From Campylobacterales bacterium (GTDB lineage Bacteria; Campylobacterota; Campylobacteria; Campylobacterales; Sulfurimonadaceae), in the NCBI GenBank assembly GCA_026390135.1, contig JAPLGN010000035.1:1-45461 (forward strand): a stretch of DNA of 45,461 nt. Reading direction: 5' to 3'. Shown one piece after another: positions 8,317 to 16,872 of this stretch. The position numbers and the translations under genes are program-made. The notes under the pieces were generated by a model. The model did no database searches, was not told the origin of the DNA, and was given only the letters and a program-made list of their open reading frames with translations. How positions within the stretch are numbered: the first letter of the stretch is position 1; each line of letters begins with the position of its first letter.

Positions 8317-9743
8317 GCTGATCCTTCATTTATTCGTGCGATTGTTGCTGTCGTACTTTTTCCATCAACAAACTGCACCAGTCTAAGCTCTCTAGCAAAT
8401 TCCGCTCCAACCACTGTTTTTCCCTCATAATCGCCACCTTTGACGAGAATGTCCGGAGCAATACTTTTAATCAATTCGTAGGGTGTTTCGTCGCTAAAGA
8501 GGACAACATAATCAACCGCTTCCAATGCACCCAAAATATATGCCCGATCTTCTTCGGTGTTCACGGGACGAGTTGGACCTTTGAGCACACGAACAGATGC
8601 ATCTGTGTTGAGTCCAATGATTAATACGTCCCCATAACTTTTTGCCTCTTGGAGGTATTTGACATGCCCGACGTGAAGAATATCAAAACACCCATTTGTA
8701 AAGACAATGCGTTTATTTTTAGCTTTCAGGCGTTGTACAATTTCCACAATCTCACTGGCAGATTTCAAATGGGCACGCGAATCGCTTTGGTGAAGCGTTG
8801 CTTCGTACTCTTCGATCTCTTCGAGCGTTACGGTAGCCGAACCGATTTTACCCACGACCACGGCGGCGGCACGATTGGAAAATTTCGCCGACTCATCGAT
8901 GCTCATCCCGCAACTTAGCGCAAAAGAAAGTGACGCAATAACCGTATCTCCGGCACCCGTCACATCAAAAACCTCACGAGCCACCGTTGGAAAACGGCGC
9001 ATTGAACCATCATCGATTGCAATTCCATCTTCCGAGAGGGTAATCATTGAGCACTCTAAATCACACGTATCTTTTAGCTGCAACAATGCCGCACGTAATG
9101 ATGACTCATCGTTAATCGTAATCCCCGTAGCTTCCGATGCCTCTTTTTTATTGGGTGTTAGCAAATAAGCACCACGGTACTTGGTGTAATCTTTCCCTTT
9201 GGGATCAACAAGCACCTTTTTACCCAGTTTACGTGCACTTTGGATAATTCCCTGTGCGAGGGAATCGGTAATCACACCTTTTCCATAATCGGAGAGAATT
9301 ATGACATCACACTCATTTATCACGCTTGAGGCATACCCTACAACTGCTTGCGTTGACTCGTGTGAAATCGACTCTTTGGATTCACGGTCATAGCGAAGAA
9401 TTTGTTGATTGGAAGCCACAATACGACTTTTTTTGGAAGTTTTGCGATCGTTTTGAACCACCAGCCCCTCGCACGAAACCCCAAGCTTTTCCAGCATTGC
9501 TCGCAGCTCTTCACCACTTTCATCATTTCCGATAACCCCTGCAACGCAGACTTTCGCACCTAATGCTACGAGATTATTAATCACATTCCCAGCACCCCCC
9601 AAAACCGTCGTTTCACGAGAAATATCAACCACTTGAACAGGAGCTTCAGGAGAAATACGCTCACAGCCCCCCCACAGATAATGATCGATCATCAAATCAC
9701 CAATGACCAAAATGCGGGGATGAACAGTGTGAAGGTGCATCAT
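8310..9743 (-). CDS. hldE: Bifunctional heptose 7-phosphate kinase / heptose 1-phosphate adenylyltransferase
   Basis: The 477 residues hold both enzyme halves. The ribokinase-like domain (about 1-315) has ILVIGDLMIDHYLWG, ETTVLGGAGNVINNLVALGA and the PfkB signature DVTGAGDTVIASL. The nucleotidyltransferase domain (about 335-477) has IVFTNGCFDILHVGHVKYL with the H-x-G-H motif. It phosphorylates D-glycero-D-manno-heptose 7-phosphate at C1 and, after GmhB acts, adds AMP to make ADP-heptose. The start overlaps the hldD stop by 4 nt. The length is the family norm, so both activities should be intact. Confidence 0.97.
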   Translation of the reverse strand: MMHLHTVHPRILVIGDLMIDHYLWGGCERISPEAPVQVVDISRETTVLGGAGNVINNLVALGAKVCVAGVIGNDESGEELRAMLEKLGVSCEGLVVQNDRKTSKKSRIVASNQQILRYDRESKESISHESTQAVVGYASSVINECDVIILSDYGKGVITDSLAQGIIQSARKLGKKVLVDPKGKDYTKYRGAYLLTPNKKEASEATGITINDESSLRAALLQLKDTCDLECSMITLSEDGIAIDDGSMRRFPTVAREVFDVTGAGDTVIASLSFALSCGMSIDESAKFSNRAAAVVVGKIGSATVTLEEIEEYEATLHQSDSRAHLKSASEIVEIVQRLKAKNKRIVFTNGCFDILHVGHVKYLQEAKSYGDVLIIGLNTDASVRVLKGPTRPVNTEEDRAYILGALEAVDYVVLFSDETPYELIKSIAPDILVKGGDYEGKTVVGAEFARELRLVQFVDGKSTTATIARINEGSAC

Positions 9744-10750
9744 GAAAGTTCCTCCACGAAGAGTCGTTTGATCTCAGGAACGTAGGCAGCAATCCCCTCT
9801 TCAAATTCAAAACGTGGAGCATATCCTAAAACATCACGCGTGCTTTGAATATCCGCTTCGGTATGAAACTGATAACGTCCAATATAAGGGTTAGGAACAT
9901 ACTCACATACCAAGGATGTGCCCAATTCGGCTTGAAGAATATCAACCATCGATTGAAATGATCGTGCTTTACCGGTACCGACATTAAAGACCCCTGACTC
10001 TTTTGGAGACGCTGCTAAAATATTCGCTTGGATGATGTCTTCGATGTAGATAAAATCACGTAAGATCTTATCAGAGTCGACAAAGAGTTTCGGATTTTTA
10101 TCTGCAAGAAGCTGATGTCCAAACTGAACCACCATAGAGGCCGTTTTATTTTTAAAAAACTCTCGCGGACCATAAACATTAAAATAACGCAATCCTGCGA
10201 TACTAATATTATTGTATTTTTGAGCGTATCGACGTGCTGTATGATCCATCATCAGCTTCGAAAAACCATACACATTTTGGGGTGCTTCACGCCCAACACG
10301 CTGTGGTGACTGGGCATCACCATACGTTGCACCCGATGAAGCATAAATCATATTCGCACCGTGAGCTACAGCAATATCCAGTAAATCAACAAACGCATTG
10401 AGATTTGTCTGGATCATCAAATCCTGTTCCAATGCGGTCGTATCCGAAATCGCCGCTTCATGATAAATATAATCAAATTTATACTGCGTTGCAAGTTTTG
10501 CAAGAAGTACTTTATCATTGATATCACCGCTAATCACGTCACCACGAAATCCGAGAAGATTTTTAAAATGACCAAAACTTTTGAGATTTCCGTTCGAAAG
10601 AGTAAGATTGGAACGAAATAGATCCAATACAACGACATTTGCCTGAGGATAATTGTCTTGAAAATAAAAAGCAAGGCTAGAACCGATAAACCCGGCTCCT
10701 CCCGTAATTAGAATAGTTTTATGATTAAAATCAACATCACTGTAGCGCAT
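9740..10750 (-). CDS. hldD: ADP-L-glycero-D-manno-heptose 6-epimerase
   Basis: A 336-residue extended SDR. The NAD(P) loop is ILITGGAGFIGSSLAFYF and the catalytic Y-x-x-x-K is in NVYGFSKLMMDHTAR. YFNVYGPREFFKNKTASMV is the ADP-heptose binding segment of RfaD/HldD proteins. It converts ADP-D-glycero- to ADP-L-glycero-D-manno-heptose, the last step before the heptosyltransferases. The start ATG has GAGGGAT 6-7 nt upstream. A TACAAT box on the same strand at 10779-10784 is a likely promoter, so hldD heads the hldD-hldE-yfaZ-like operon. Confidence 0.96.
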   Translation of the reverse strand: MRYSDVDFNHKTILITGGAGFIGSSLAFYFQDNYPQANVVVLDLFRSNLTLSNGNLKSFGHFKNLLGFRGDVISGDINDKVLLAKLATQYKFDYIYHEAAISDTTALEQDLMIQTNLNAFVDLLDIAVAHGANMIYASSGATYGDAQSPQRVGREAPQNVYGFSKLMMDHTARRYAQKYNNISIAGLRYFNVYGPREFFKNKTASMVVQFGHQLLADKNPKLFVDSDKILRDFIYIEDIIQANILAASPKESGVFNVGTGKARSFQSMVDILQAELGTSLVCEYVPNPYIGRYQFHTEADIQSTRDVLGYAPRFEFEEGIAAYVPEIKRLFVEELS

Positions 10751-10778
10751 AATTATCCCTCGATTGTATTAGTTTCAT

Positions 10779-10784
10779 ATTGTA
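10779..10784 (-). promoter_or_regulatory. Probable -10 box of hldD
   Basis: TACAAT on the minus strand with a TG dinucleotide upstream (TGTTACAAT). It lies about 29 nt before the hldD start, which has a clear GAGGGAT ribosome site. It sits back to back with the cytochrome promoter in a 123-bp divergent gap. Confidence 0.5.
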
Positions 10785-10838
10785 ACAAAGGTATCATTAA
10801 AAGAGAAAAAAGTTAGACTGCTTTAAGATAGATGGGAA

Positions 10839-10844
10839 TATAAT
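10839..10844 (+). promoter_or_regulatory. -10 box of the cytochrome c gene
   Basis: A perfect TATAAT 29 nt before the ATG at 10874. An A/T-rich stretch follows, and GGAGA lies just ahead of the start. Confidence 0.65.
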
Positions 10845-10873
10845 GCCAGTTAAATTTTTATATGGAGAAACAA

Positions 10874-11170
10874 ATGAAAAAAATTGCTCTTGCAATGTTA
10901 TTCGCTGGCGTATCAATGATGGCAGCAGACGGAAAAGCTCTTACAGCTAAATGTGCAGCTTGTCATGGTGCTAGCTTCGAAAAAGCAGCTCTTGGTAAAT
11001 CAGCAATCGTAAAAGGTCAATCAGAAGCAGCTATCGAAGCTTCTTTGAAAGCATACAAAGCCGGTACACAAAACAAAGCCGGTATGGGTGCATTGATGAA
11101 AGGTCAAGTGGCAACTATGTCTGACGCTGACATCAAAGCTGCTGCTACTTACGCTGCAGGAATTAAATAA
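10874..11170 (+). CDS. Small periplasmic c-type cytochrome (class I)
   Basis: A 98-residue protein with signal peptide MKKIALAMLFAGVSMMAA and one heme site, KCAACHG. AAATYAAGIK at the end is typical of cytochrome c-553-like proteins, and the likely distal Met is in the GMGALMKG region. It should carry electrons to a cbb3 oxidase. The ATG at 10874 is chosen because GGAGA stands 5 nt upstream; an in-frame ATG at 10862 overlaps that site. The next genes, on the other strand, are cbb3 maturation factors. The same neighbourhood (Cj1153-Cj1155c) occurs in C. jejuni. Confidence 0.9.
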   Translation: MKKIALAMLFAGVSMMAADGKALTAKCAACHGASFEKAALGKSAIVKGQSEAAIEASLKAYKAGTQNKAGMGALMKGQVATMSDADIKAAATYAAGIK

Positions 11171-11183
11171 TCATTTAATTCTC

Positions 11184-11207
11184 ATTCCTACTCTCCCGAG
11201 TGGGAAT
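11184..11207 (+). terminator. Hairpin terminator after the cytochrome gene
   Basis: ATTCCTACTC pairs with GAGTGGGAAT (10 bp, one T-G wobble) around a TCCC loop, 13 nt after the stop. There is no long T-run, so termination may be partial. It could also serve ccoS from the other strand. Confidence 0.6.
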
Positions 11208-11246
11208 AAATTCATCCATTCAAATCTTTACTAACTTCTTGAAAAA

Positions 11247-11465
11247 TTATTCTGGTTTATACACTTTCTTTTTTAATTCTTCCCGTTTTTTCTGTTGATC
11301 GGCGAAGTCGTTGAGCTCTTTTTCATCATCAAAATGTACCTGTGACATCATCTTTTTTTCATCGTCAAACTGACCGTTTTTAATACCCCATAAAAATGCG
11401 GCCAATGCAATAGCCCCTAAAAATAAAGAAGCCCCTAACATCATCGCTACTACCCAACTGTCCAT
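11247..11465 (-). CDS. ccoS: cbb3 oxidase maturation protein CcoS
   Basis: A 72-residue protein with one N-terminal membrane helix (VVAMMLGASLFLGAIALAAF), then LWGIKNGQFDDEKKMM. The W-x-x-x-x-G-Q-F-D-D segment right after the helix is the hallmark of CcoS/FixS. The rest is a charged cytoplasmic tail. CcoS is needed for cofactor insertion into cbb3-type cytochrome oxidase. It lies 10 nt behind the copper ATPase gene, its usual partner. Confidence 0.93.
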   Translation of the reverse strand: MDSWVVAMMLGASLFLGAIALAAFLWGIKNGQFDDEKKMMSQVHFDDEKELNDFADQQKKREELKKKVYKPE

Positions 11466-11475
11466 AATTAACTCC

Positions 11476-13869
11476 TTATTTATACATCCATCGGCTTCGC
11501 ATCGAGTTACCCACCACGAGAAGTGAACTAAACGACATCGAAATTGCTGCCATCAACGGTATCACATACCCCAACATTGCCAGAGGAATGGTAATCGAAT
11601 TATAGACCAATGAAATGCCCAAGTTTTGCTTGATAAGCCCATACGTCCGTCTGCTGATGGCAAAAGCTTCTGCTAGGGATGTTAACGAATCGTTCAAAAG
11701 CACCACATCACTCACCTCGATGGCAATATCGCTTCCGCTTCCCATAGAAATACCGATGTCAGCACGTGCAAGTGCGAGCAAATCATTCACTCCATCTCCT
11801 GCCATAACGACAACATGACCCTCGGTATGCGCCATTTCTATAAACGCCGCTTTTTGTTCAGGATTTAAATGGGCATGAACCTCATCAATCCCGACTTCAT
11901 CAGCAACTCGCTTCGCTGCACGCTCATGGTCACCGGTGAGCATAACCACACGTAAACCAAATTTTTTCAACGCATTTATCGATTCCAACGCTTTTTCTTT
12001 TGGCAAATCTCGCAGTTCGTACGTCGCGACTAACACCCCATCAACCGCATAATAAAAAAGGCTTTTATCGCTTACTGACTCTATTTCTATGTTACTGTCT
12101 CTCATCAGTAGAGCATTACCACCCACAATCATTTTCCCATCAAGGCGTGCCACAACTCCACGTGCAGGAATCTCATGGAGATCTTCAAGAAGCACCTGAG
12201 CTACTGTCTCATCGGTACGTTCCAAGTACTCTGCCACCCCGCGACTAATCGGATGTTTGGACGCTTTTGTCAATGAATAAAGAATGTGAGGATTAAATGT
12301 TTCGTGAATCGTCGCATACACGACTTCAGGACGACCTTGCGTAATCGTACCGGTCTTATCCAGCACCACCATCGAAGCCTTTGCCATCGTCTCGATTTGC
12401 GCTGCTGATTTAAACAATATCCCGCGTTTAGCCCCCAAGGCAAGTCCAACCAAAGTAGCAACAGGGGTAGCAAGCGCCAATGCACACGGGCACGCGATAA
12501 TAATCACCGAAATCCCCACCATCAAAGAGCGATCAAAACTGTGCGGCCAAAAGTACCAAAACCAAAACGTCCCGATTGCCAAGAATAAAATCGTCGAAGA
12601 AAAATGTTGCGACAAGCGATTTGCCAATTTCTCGATATTGGGTTTATGGCTCAACGCATTTTCGAGTAAATTGACCAAATTCGAGAGAGTTGAATGGGCA
12701 AAATCTTTGGTCGCTTTGTACGTTAATAGTGCATCAATGCTCGTCGTACCGCTAATAATGACATCATGAGGACGTTTAAAAATAGGCTCCGATTCTCCCG
12801 TGAGATTGGACTCATCAAAATTCCCCTCACCGCTCATCACTACACCATCGATAGCACACCGTTCTCCGCTTCGAATACGGATGATGTCCCCGACTTTGAC
12901 CTCATTGACGTTCACTTCACGAACACTCTCACCCTCGACAATACTCACCTCTGAAGGGATATGTTTGCTCATCACATCGAGAGTATCCGCAGCATTTTTA
13001 CGGCTCAATACCTCTAAAAATTTTCCAAACAACACAAAGGTAATAATCATCGCTACTGAATCGAAATAGGCTTCCCCTTTTTCAAATACCGTAATATAAA
13101 TAGAGTAAAGATACGCCAAACTCGATCCCGTAACCACGAGCAAATCCATCGTGACCGCACGATTTCGCAATCCATAATACGCCCCACGGTAAAAAACCCA
13201 TCCGCTGTAAAAAAGTACCGGTGTTGCCAAAAACCACTCAGCAATATTGAGAATCGTCTTAATATCTTGCGTGATTCCCGTAAAATACCCTGCATATTGT
13301 GCAACCGCAATCCACATCATGTTCATCGCGGCAAACGTTGCCACCGCCATACGCAGATAATATTCTTTGCGCTCTTTGTTCGCACGTACTTCTTGAAACG
13401 ACGCATCATAAGGAAACGCGTTATAACCGATGGCACGAATCATATCGATAATAGCAGAGAGTTTAAGAGTAGTTGTGTCCCATGTGATGCGGGCTTTGTT
13501 GTTGGTATAATTGATGTTTGCTTCGATAACACCGTCCATCTTATGAAGCGCTTTTTCATTGAGCCACACACACGCGGCACAATGAATTCCCTCGATGACG
13601 AGAGAAACTTGCGATAATCCTTCTTTATCGAGAGTAACAAAACGCTCATGAAAGGCAGGGGTGTCAAAATTGGAACTCGCTTCAAATTGCTCAGTGGGAG
13701 GCGATAGAGTGGTATCCCCCATTTTGGAATAAAAACTTTCCAGCCCTTCGTCTTTAAGAAGATGAAAAATCCCCCGACATCCATTACAGCAAAAGCGATA
13801 CACTCCATCGTGAATCATCACCGAATCGCTAAATTCCAAATGGCAATGGTCGCATTTCACTTTAGACAT
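11476..13869 (-). CDS. ccoI: Copper-transporting P1B-type ATPase, CcoI/FixI type
   Basis: A 797-residue ATPase from the chosen ATG (MSKVKCDHCHLEFSD). In order: a Cys-rich N-terminal metal domain (CDHC, FCCNGCRGIFHLL) typical of CcoI; an HMA domain (GIHCAACVWLNE); membrane helices; the CPC ion site in IIIACPCALALATP; the phosphorylation site DKTGTITQG; the SKHPISRG nucleotide motif; and GDGVNDLLAL. It exports copper for assembly of cbb3 oxidase, and ccoS follows. An in-frame start 33 codons upstream is rejected because it runs deep into the asparaginase gene. The chosen start leaves an 8-nt overlap. Confidence 0.94.
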   Translation of the reverse strand: MSKVKCDHCHLEFSDSVMIHDGVYRFCCNGCRGIFHLLKDEGLESFYSKMGDTTLSPPTEQFEASSNFDTPAFHERFVTLDKEGLSQVSLVIEGIHCAACVWLNEKALHKMDGVIEANINYTNNKARITWDTTTLKLSAIIDMIRAIGYNAFPYDASFQEVRANKERKEYYLRMAVATFAAMNMMWIAVAQYAGYFTGITQDIKTILNIAEWFLATPVLFYSGWVFYRGAYYGLRNRAVTMDLLVVTGSSLAYLYSIYITVFEKGEAYFDSVAMIITFVLFGKFLEVLSRKNAADTLDVMSKHIPSEVSIVEGESVREVNVNEVKVGDIIRIRSGERCAIDGVVMSGEGNFDESNLTGESEPIFKRPHDVIISGTTSIDALLTYKATKDFAHSTLSNLVNLLENALSHKPNIEKLANRLSQHFSSTILFLAIGTFWFWYFWPHSFDRSLMVGISVIIIACPCALALATPVATLVGLALGAKRGILFKSAAQIETMAKASMVVLDKTGTITQGRPEVVYATIHETFNPHILYSLTKASKHPISRGVAEYLERTDETVAQVLLEDLHEIPARGVVARLDGKMIVGGNALLMRDSNIEIESVSDKSLFYYAVDGVLVATYELRDLPKEKALESINALKKFGLRVVMLTGDHERAAKRVADEVGIDEVHAHLNPEQKAAFIEMAHTEGHVVVMAGDGVNDLLALARADIGISMGSGSDIAIEVSDVVLLNDSLTSLAEAFAISRRTYGLIKQNLGISLVYNSITIPLAMLGYVIPLMAAISMSFSSLLVVGNSMRSRWMYK

Positions 13870-14341
13870 ATTCAAACTTCCCGCACTCTCGATTTTTTCG
13901 CACGTAATTGTATTGTCCACAAATGCCTTGCATAACAATATACACGCCACTACACGATCGCTGTGCAAAGCCTATCGCCATAGCAAGATTTGCAGTAGCT
14001 TCAATGGGGTCAACAGAAAAAGGAACCATAGCACCCGTAAAAATAACGGTTTTTTGTAAGGCTAATCGTGCAATAACCTCAGCACTCACATCCATCGTGT
14101 CGGTACCGTGAACCACAATAATAACTTTTTCATTCGATTGCACGATCGTATCCGCCAATAATGAGCGATCCGTATCACCCATTTCCAAAGAGTCTTTATA
14201 GAGGATTCCCTGAACATCCATATCTATCACCAACGATTGAAGTATCTCTTCAACTGCATCGTTGTCTACAGGAACAAAAAGCTCTCCCGTAAGCGGGTTA
14301 TATCGTTTGTTAAAAGTACCGCCGGTATTGAGAATAAGCAT
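13862..14341 (-). CDS. Stand-alone asparaginase N-terminal domain protein
   Basis: 159 residues covering only the N-terminal, catalytic-residue domain of L-asparaginases, which are normally 320-350 residues. LNTGGTFNKRYNPLTGE holds the nucleophile-type Thr (T9), VVHGTDTMDVSAEV holds the T80-D81 pair and YVRKNRECG holds a Lys (K149) in the expected place. The C-terminal domain, which completes the active site across subunits, is missing and the next gene begins at once. It may still bind or hydrolyse a small amide, or do something else. It sits between gmhB and ccoI in one operon with near-zero spacing. Confidence 0.75.
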   Translation of the reverse strand: MLILNTGGTFNKRYNPLTGELFVPVDNDAVEEILQSLVIDMDVQGILYKDSLEMGDTDRSLLADTIVQSNEKVIIVVHGTDTMDVSAEVIARLALQKTVIFTGAMVPFSVDPIEATANLAMAIGFAQRSCSGVYIVMQGICGQYNYVRKNRECGKFEYV

Positions 14342-14845
14342 TTATACAAGCTCCAAAAGAGTATGAATAACACGATTTGCGTTGGACTCTGTCATATCAT
14401 CAGACAATAAGATATTCATCCTCACTCCTGCACGTTGTGCCGCCTCAATATCCCGCTCATTATCACCGATCATAACCGAGTGCGCCATATCCAAATCGTA
14501 CTCTTTTTGTGCCTCTAAAAACATTCCGGGTTCAGGTTTTCGACAGTCACACGCACCATTAATACTCTCATGATGCGGGCAATGATAAATGTGGGTGATT
14601 GTGATTCCGAGAGTCTTAAAATGTTCTATCATCCATTGGCTCAGTTGCGCAAAATCGTCCTCAGTATAATACCCGCGCGATATTCCAGACTGATTGGTAA
14701 CGATAATGATGAGGTATCCGCTCTCTTGATACGCACGGCATACTTCCACTATCCCCTCAACGAGTTCAAACTCCTCAATTTTATGAAGATAGTTTTTTTC
14801 AACATTGACCACACCGTCACGATCGAGGAAAAGGGCTTTACGCAA
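14342..14845 (-). CDS. gmhB: D-glycero-beta-D-manno-heptose 1,7-bisphosphate 7-phosphatase
   Basis: A HAD phosphatase: RKALFLDRDGVVNVEKNYLH has the D-x-D nucleophile pair, then IIVTNQSGISRGYYTE (motif II). CPHHESINGACDCRKPEPGM is the zinc loop of GmhB and MIGDNERDIEAAQRAG is motif IV. It removes the 7-phosphate made by HldE. The start is probably the TTG at 14845 (MRKALFLDRDG, 167 residues), overlapping the gmhA stop by 8 nt. An upstream ATG would add 47 residues lying wholly inside gmhA and unlike GmhB. A GGGGGCGGGG tract precedes the TTG. Confidence 0.9.
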   Translation of the reverse strand: MRKALFLDRDGVVNVEKNYLHKIEEFELVEGIVEVCRAYQESGYLIIIVTNQSGISRGYYTEDDFAQLSQWMIEHFKTLGITITHIYHCPHHESINGACDCRKPEPGMFLEAQKEYDLDMAHSVMIGDNERDIEAAQRAGVRMNILLSDDMTESNANRVIHTLLELV

Positions 14846-15425
14846 CCCCGCCCCCAAATAGCTCTTTTTCAATAATGTCACAAAGAATATGCCCGATGAG
14901 GATATGAGATTCTTGGATACGCGGTGTCGCATTTGAGGGAATAATGATTGCGTAATCCGCCATTTGAGCCATCTTGCCCCCATCACGTCCGACGAGTGCT
15001 ACCGTCGTAACACCCTTGTCTTTTGCCGACTCGAAAGCGTTGATAATATTTTGAGAGTTGCCCGATGTAGAGATACCAATAAACAAATCTCCCTCTTGTC
15101 CCATTCCTTCAAGCTGACGTGAGAATACTTTATCATACCCATAGTCATTGCCAATCGCCGTAAGATTAGACGTGTCGGTTGTCAACGCCAACGAAGGGAT
15201 AGAAGGGCGATCAAACCCATAACGTCCTACCAGTTCTGCCGCAATATGCTGTGCATCCGCTGCTGAGCCACCATTACCCGCCAACATTGTTTTTTTACCT
15301 TGTCGATAGACCTCAACACACGCTTTGGCAACCGTCACAATCGTCTCTAATAGCGCATCGCTTTCTAAAATTGCTTGTTTTGTTGCTGCTGAATCAGCAA
15401 TTTGCTTGATAACATAATTCTTCAT
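14838..15425 (-). CDS. gmhA: Sedoheptulose 7-phosphate isomerase
   Basis: A 195-residue SIS-domain enzyme with MLAGNGGSAADAQHIAAELV, the signature of GmhA, and GISTSGNSQNIINAFESAK, the second phosphate-binding loop. RIQESHILIGHILCDIIEKE near the end holds catalytic Glu/His residues. It converts sedoheptulose 7-phosphate to D-glycero-D-manno-heptose 7-phosphate, the first step of ADP-heptose synthesis. It lies 15 nt after trpS and overlaps gmhB, so it belongs to the trpS-gmhA-gmhB run. Confidence 0.96.
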   Translation of the reverse strand: MKNYVIKQIADSAATKQAILESDALLETIVTVAKACVEVYRQGKKTMLAGNGGSAADAQHIAAELVGRYGFDRPSIPSLALTTDTSNLTAIGNDYGYDKVFSRQLEGMGQEGDLFIGISTSGNSQNIINAFESAKDKGVTTVALVGRDGGKMAQMADYAIIIPSNATPRIQESHILIGHILCDIIEKELFGGGVA

Positions 15426-15440
15426 TTTAGTAACCTTGTT

Positions 15441-16406
15441 TTAGTATTTTATCCCCGTCACCGAACGTACTTTCTCAATAATCGGTTGCGCAATAGCACT
15501 TGCTTTTAACGCACCATTTTTTAAAATCTCTCGAACTTCATCCTGATGTGATTCATAATACGAACGCTTCTCACGATAGGGACGAAAATACTCCCACAAT
15601 ACTTCAGCAAGATAAAGCTTGAAATGTCCATGCCCCTCACCGCCTCGCGTATAACGATCTTGCAAAGCAACACGCTCATTTTCATCCAAAAAAAGTTTGA
15701 CAATATTATACACATTACAGTTTTCAAACTCTTTGGGCTCTTCCACCCCAATCACTTCGGTCACAATCTTTTTGACGGTTTTGAGCTGCAATTTCTCTTC
15801 ACCGAAAATCGTGATGGTATTGCCATAACTCTTCGACATCTTTTGCCCATCCGTACCGGGGACGGTAGCAACATTCTCATCGACTCGAAATTCCGGAAGA
15901 GTGAAAATATCACCGTATTGGTTGTTAAATTTAGTCGCAATATCCCGCGCAATCTCAACGTGCTGAATCTGATCTTTTCCCACAGGTACAACTTGCGAGC
16001 CAAAAAGCAAAATATCCGCCGCCATCAATACAGGATACGAAAAAAGACTATGATTGGAAGCAATTCCACGTGCGGTTTTGTCTTTGTAACTGTGTGCACG
16101 TTCGAGTAATCCCATGGGGGTAAATCCGGAGAGTATCCAGTAAAGCTCCAAAACCTCTTTAACATCCGACTGCACCCAAAAGGTACTTTTGAGCGGATTC
16201 ATCCCCAATGCTAAAAAATCCGTTGCTGCTTGCAAGGTAAGGTGGCTCAAACGCCCGCCGTCACTGAGTGAGGACATCGCATGGTAATTGGCAATAAACG
16301 CAAATACCTCATGCTCACCTTGTGATTGAATCATGGGAAGGATGGAGCCAAAATAATTTCCGATATGCAAATCGCCTGATGGCTGAATTCCTGTTAAAAC
16401 GCGCAC
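15441..16406 (-). CDS. trpS: Tryptophanyl-tRNA synthetase
   Basis: A 321-residue class I synthetase. GIQPSGDLHIGNYFGSI holds the HIGH motif (HIGN) and DGQKMSKSYGNTITIF the KMSKS motif. Residues around LMAADILLFGSQVVPVGKDQ are the tryptophan pocket of bacterial TrpS. It charges tRNA-Trp. The start is GTG with AAGGAG about 8 nt upstream. The 104-bp gap to the divergent hpf gene holds both promoters. Confidence 0.96.
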   Translation of the reverse strand: MRVLTGIQPSGDLHIGNYFGSILPMIQSQGEHEVFAFIANYHAMSSLSDGGRLSHLTLQAATDFLALGMNPLKSTFWVQSDVKEVLELYWILSGFTPMGLLERAHSYKDKTARGIASNHSLFSYPVLMAADILLFGSQVVPVGKDQIQHVEIARDIATKFNNQYGDIFTLPEFRVDENVATVPGTDGQKMSKSYGNTITIFGEEKLQLKTVKKIVTEVIGVEEPKEFENCNVYNIVKLFLDENERVALQDRYTRGGEGHGHFKLYLAEVLWEYFRPYREKRSYYESHQDEVREILKNGALKASAIAQPIIEKVRSVTGIKY

Positions 16407-16510
16407 TGTAACTCCTTGAATAAGGATAATTCTACCAAATAGTGACTTAAGCTTCCTCTTAAGAAAAAGTATGCTAAATTACCATCATATCAAATGTAAA
16501 AGGATTTACC

Positions 16511-16870
16511 ATGAATGTTCAAATTCACTCTAAAGAGATTACCCTCACTTCCCACTTAAATGATCATATTGCTGCAGCTATTGAAAATTTCCGACGTTAT
16601 CACCTCGACATTACGACTGTTAATGTTAATATCAAAAAAGAAAAACAAAATGTTGAAGTCGAATTTGACATCCATATTGCCCATGCACAGCCTGTTATCA
16701 TCACCGACAGCGATACACAAATTGATGCTGCCATCGATTTAGCCATTGACCGCGCGAACAAAGCATTAGGAAGATTGCACGACAAAATGAAAGATCATCA
16801 CGCTACTTCACTTCGCGATATAGAAGTACCAGAAGTACCAGAAGTACCAGAAGAAGTAGAAGCGGAATAG
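16511..16870 (+). CDS. hpf: Short ribosome hibernation promoting factor
   Basis: A 119-residue HPF/YfiA-fold protein. MNVQIHSKEITLTSHLNDHI begins the beta-alpha fold, VNVNIKKEKQNVEVEFDIHI is the middle sheet and ALGRLHDKMKDHH the basic helix that sits in the 30S channel. It inactivates ribosomes in slow growth. The long-HPF dimerisation domain is absent. The tail is instead an acidic E-V-P repeat made by three perfect 9-bp units. AAAGGA precedes the ATG. hemJ follows after 2 nt. Confidence 0.9.
   Translation: MNVQIHSKEITLTSHLNDHIAAAIENFRRYHLDITTVNVNIKKEKQNVEVEFDIHIAHAQPVIITDSDTQIDAAIDLAIDRANKALGRLHDKMKDHHATSLRDIEVPEVPEVPEEVEAE
16823..16849 (+). repeat. Three tandem 9-bp units (GAAGTACCA) in the hpf tail
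   Basis: Three perfect GAAGTACCA copies encode E-V-P three times, and a partial unit (GAAGAAGTA) follows. Because the unit is a multiple of three, slippage would change tail length without breaking the frame. Confidence 0.9.
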
Positions 16871-16872
16871 AT

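Noticed and set aside
13440-13808. 122-residue reading frame on the minus strand
   Set aside because: It is an alternative frame inside the copper ATPase gene with no family features.
13870-13968. Extended N-terminus of the copper ATPase
   Set aside because: The extra 33 residues lie inside the asparaginase gene and show no domain. The start at 13869 begins right before the CcoI Cys motif.
14846-14986. Longer GmhB with 47 extra N-terminal residues
   Set aside because: The whole extension is inside gmhA in another frame and is not like GmhB proteins. The TTG start gives the usual length.
15624-16109. 161-residue reading frame on the plus strand
   Set aside because: It is antisense to trpS, which has all synthetase motifs, and has no ribosome site or family match.
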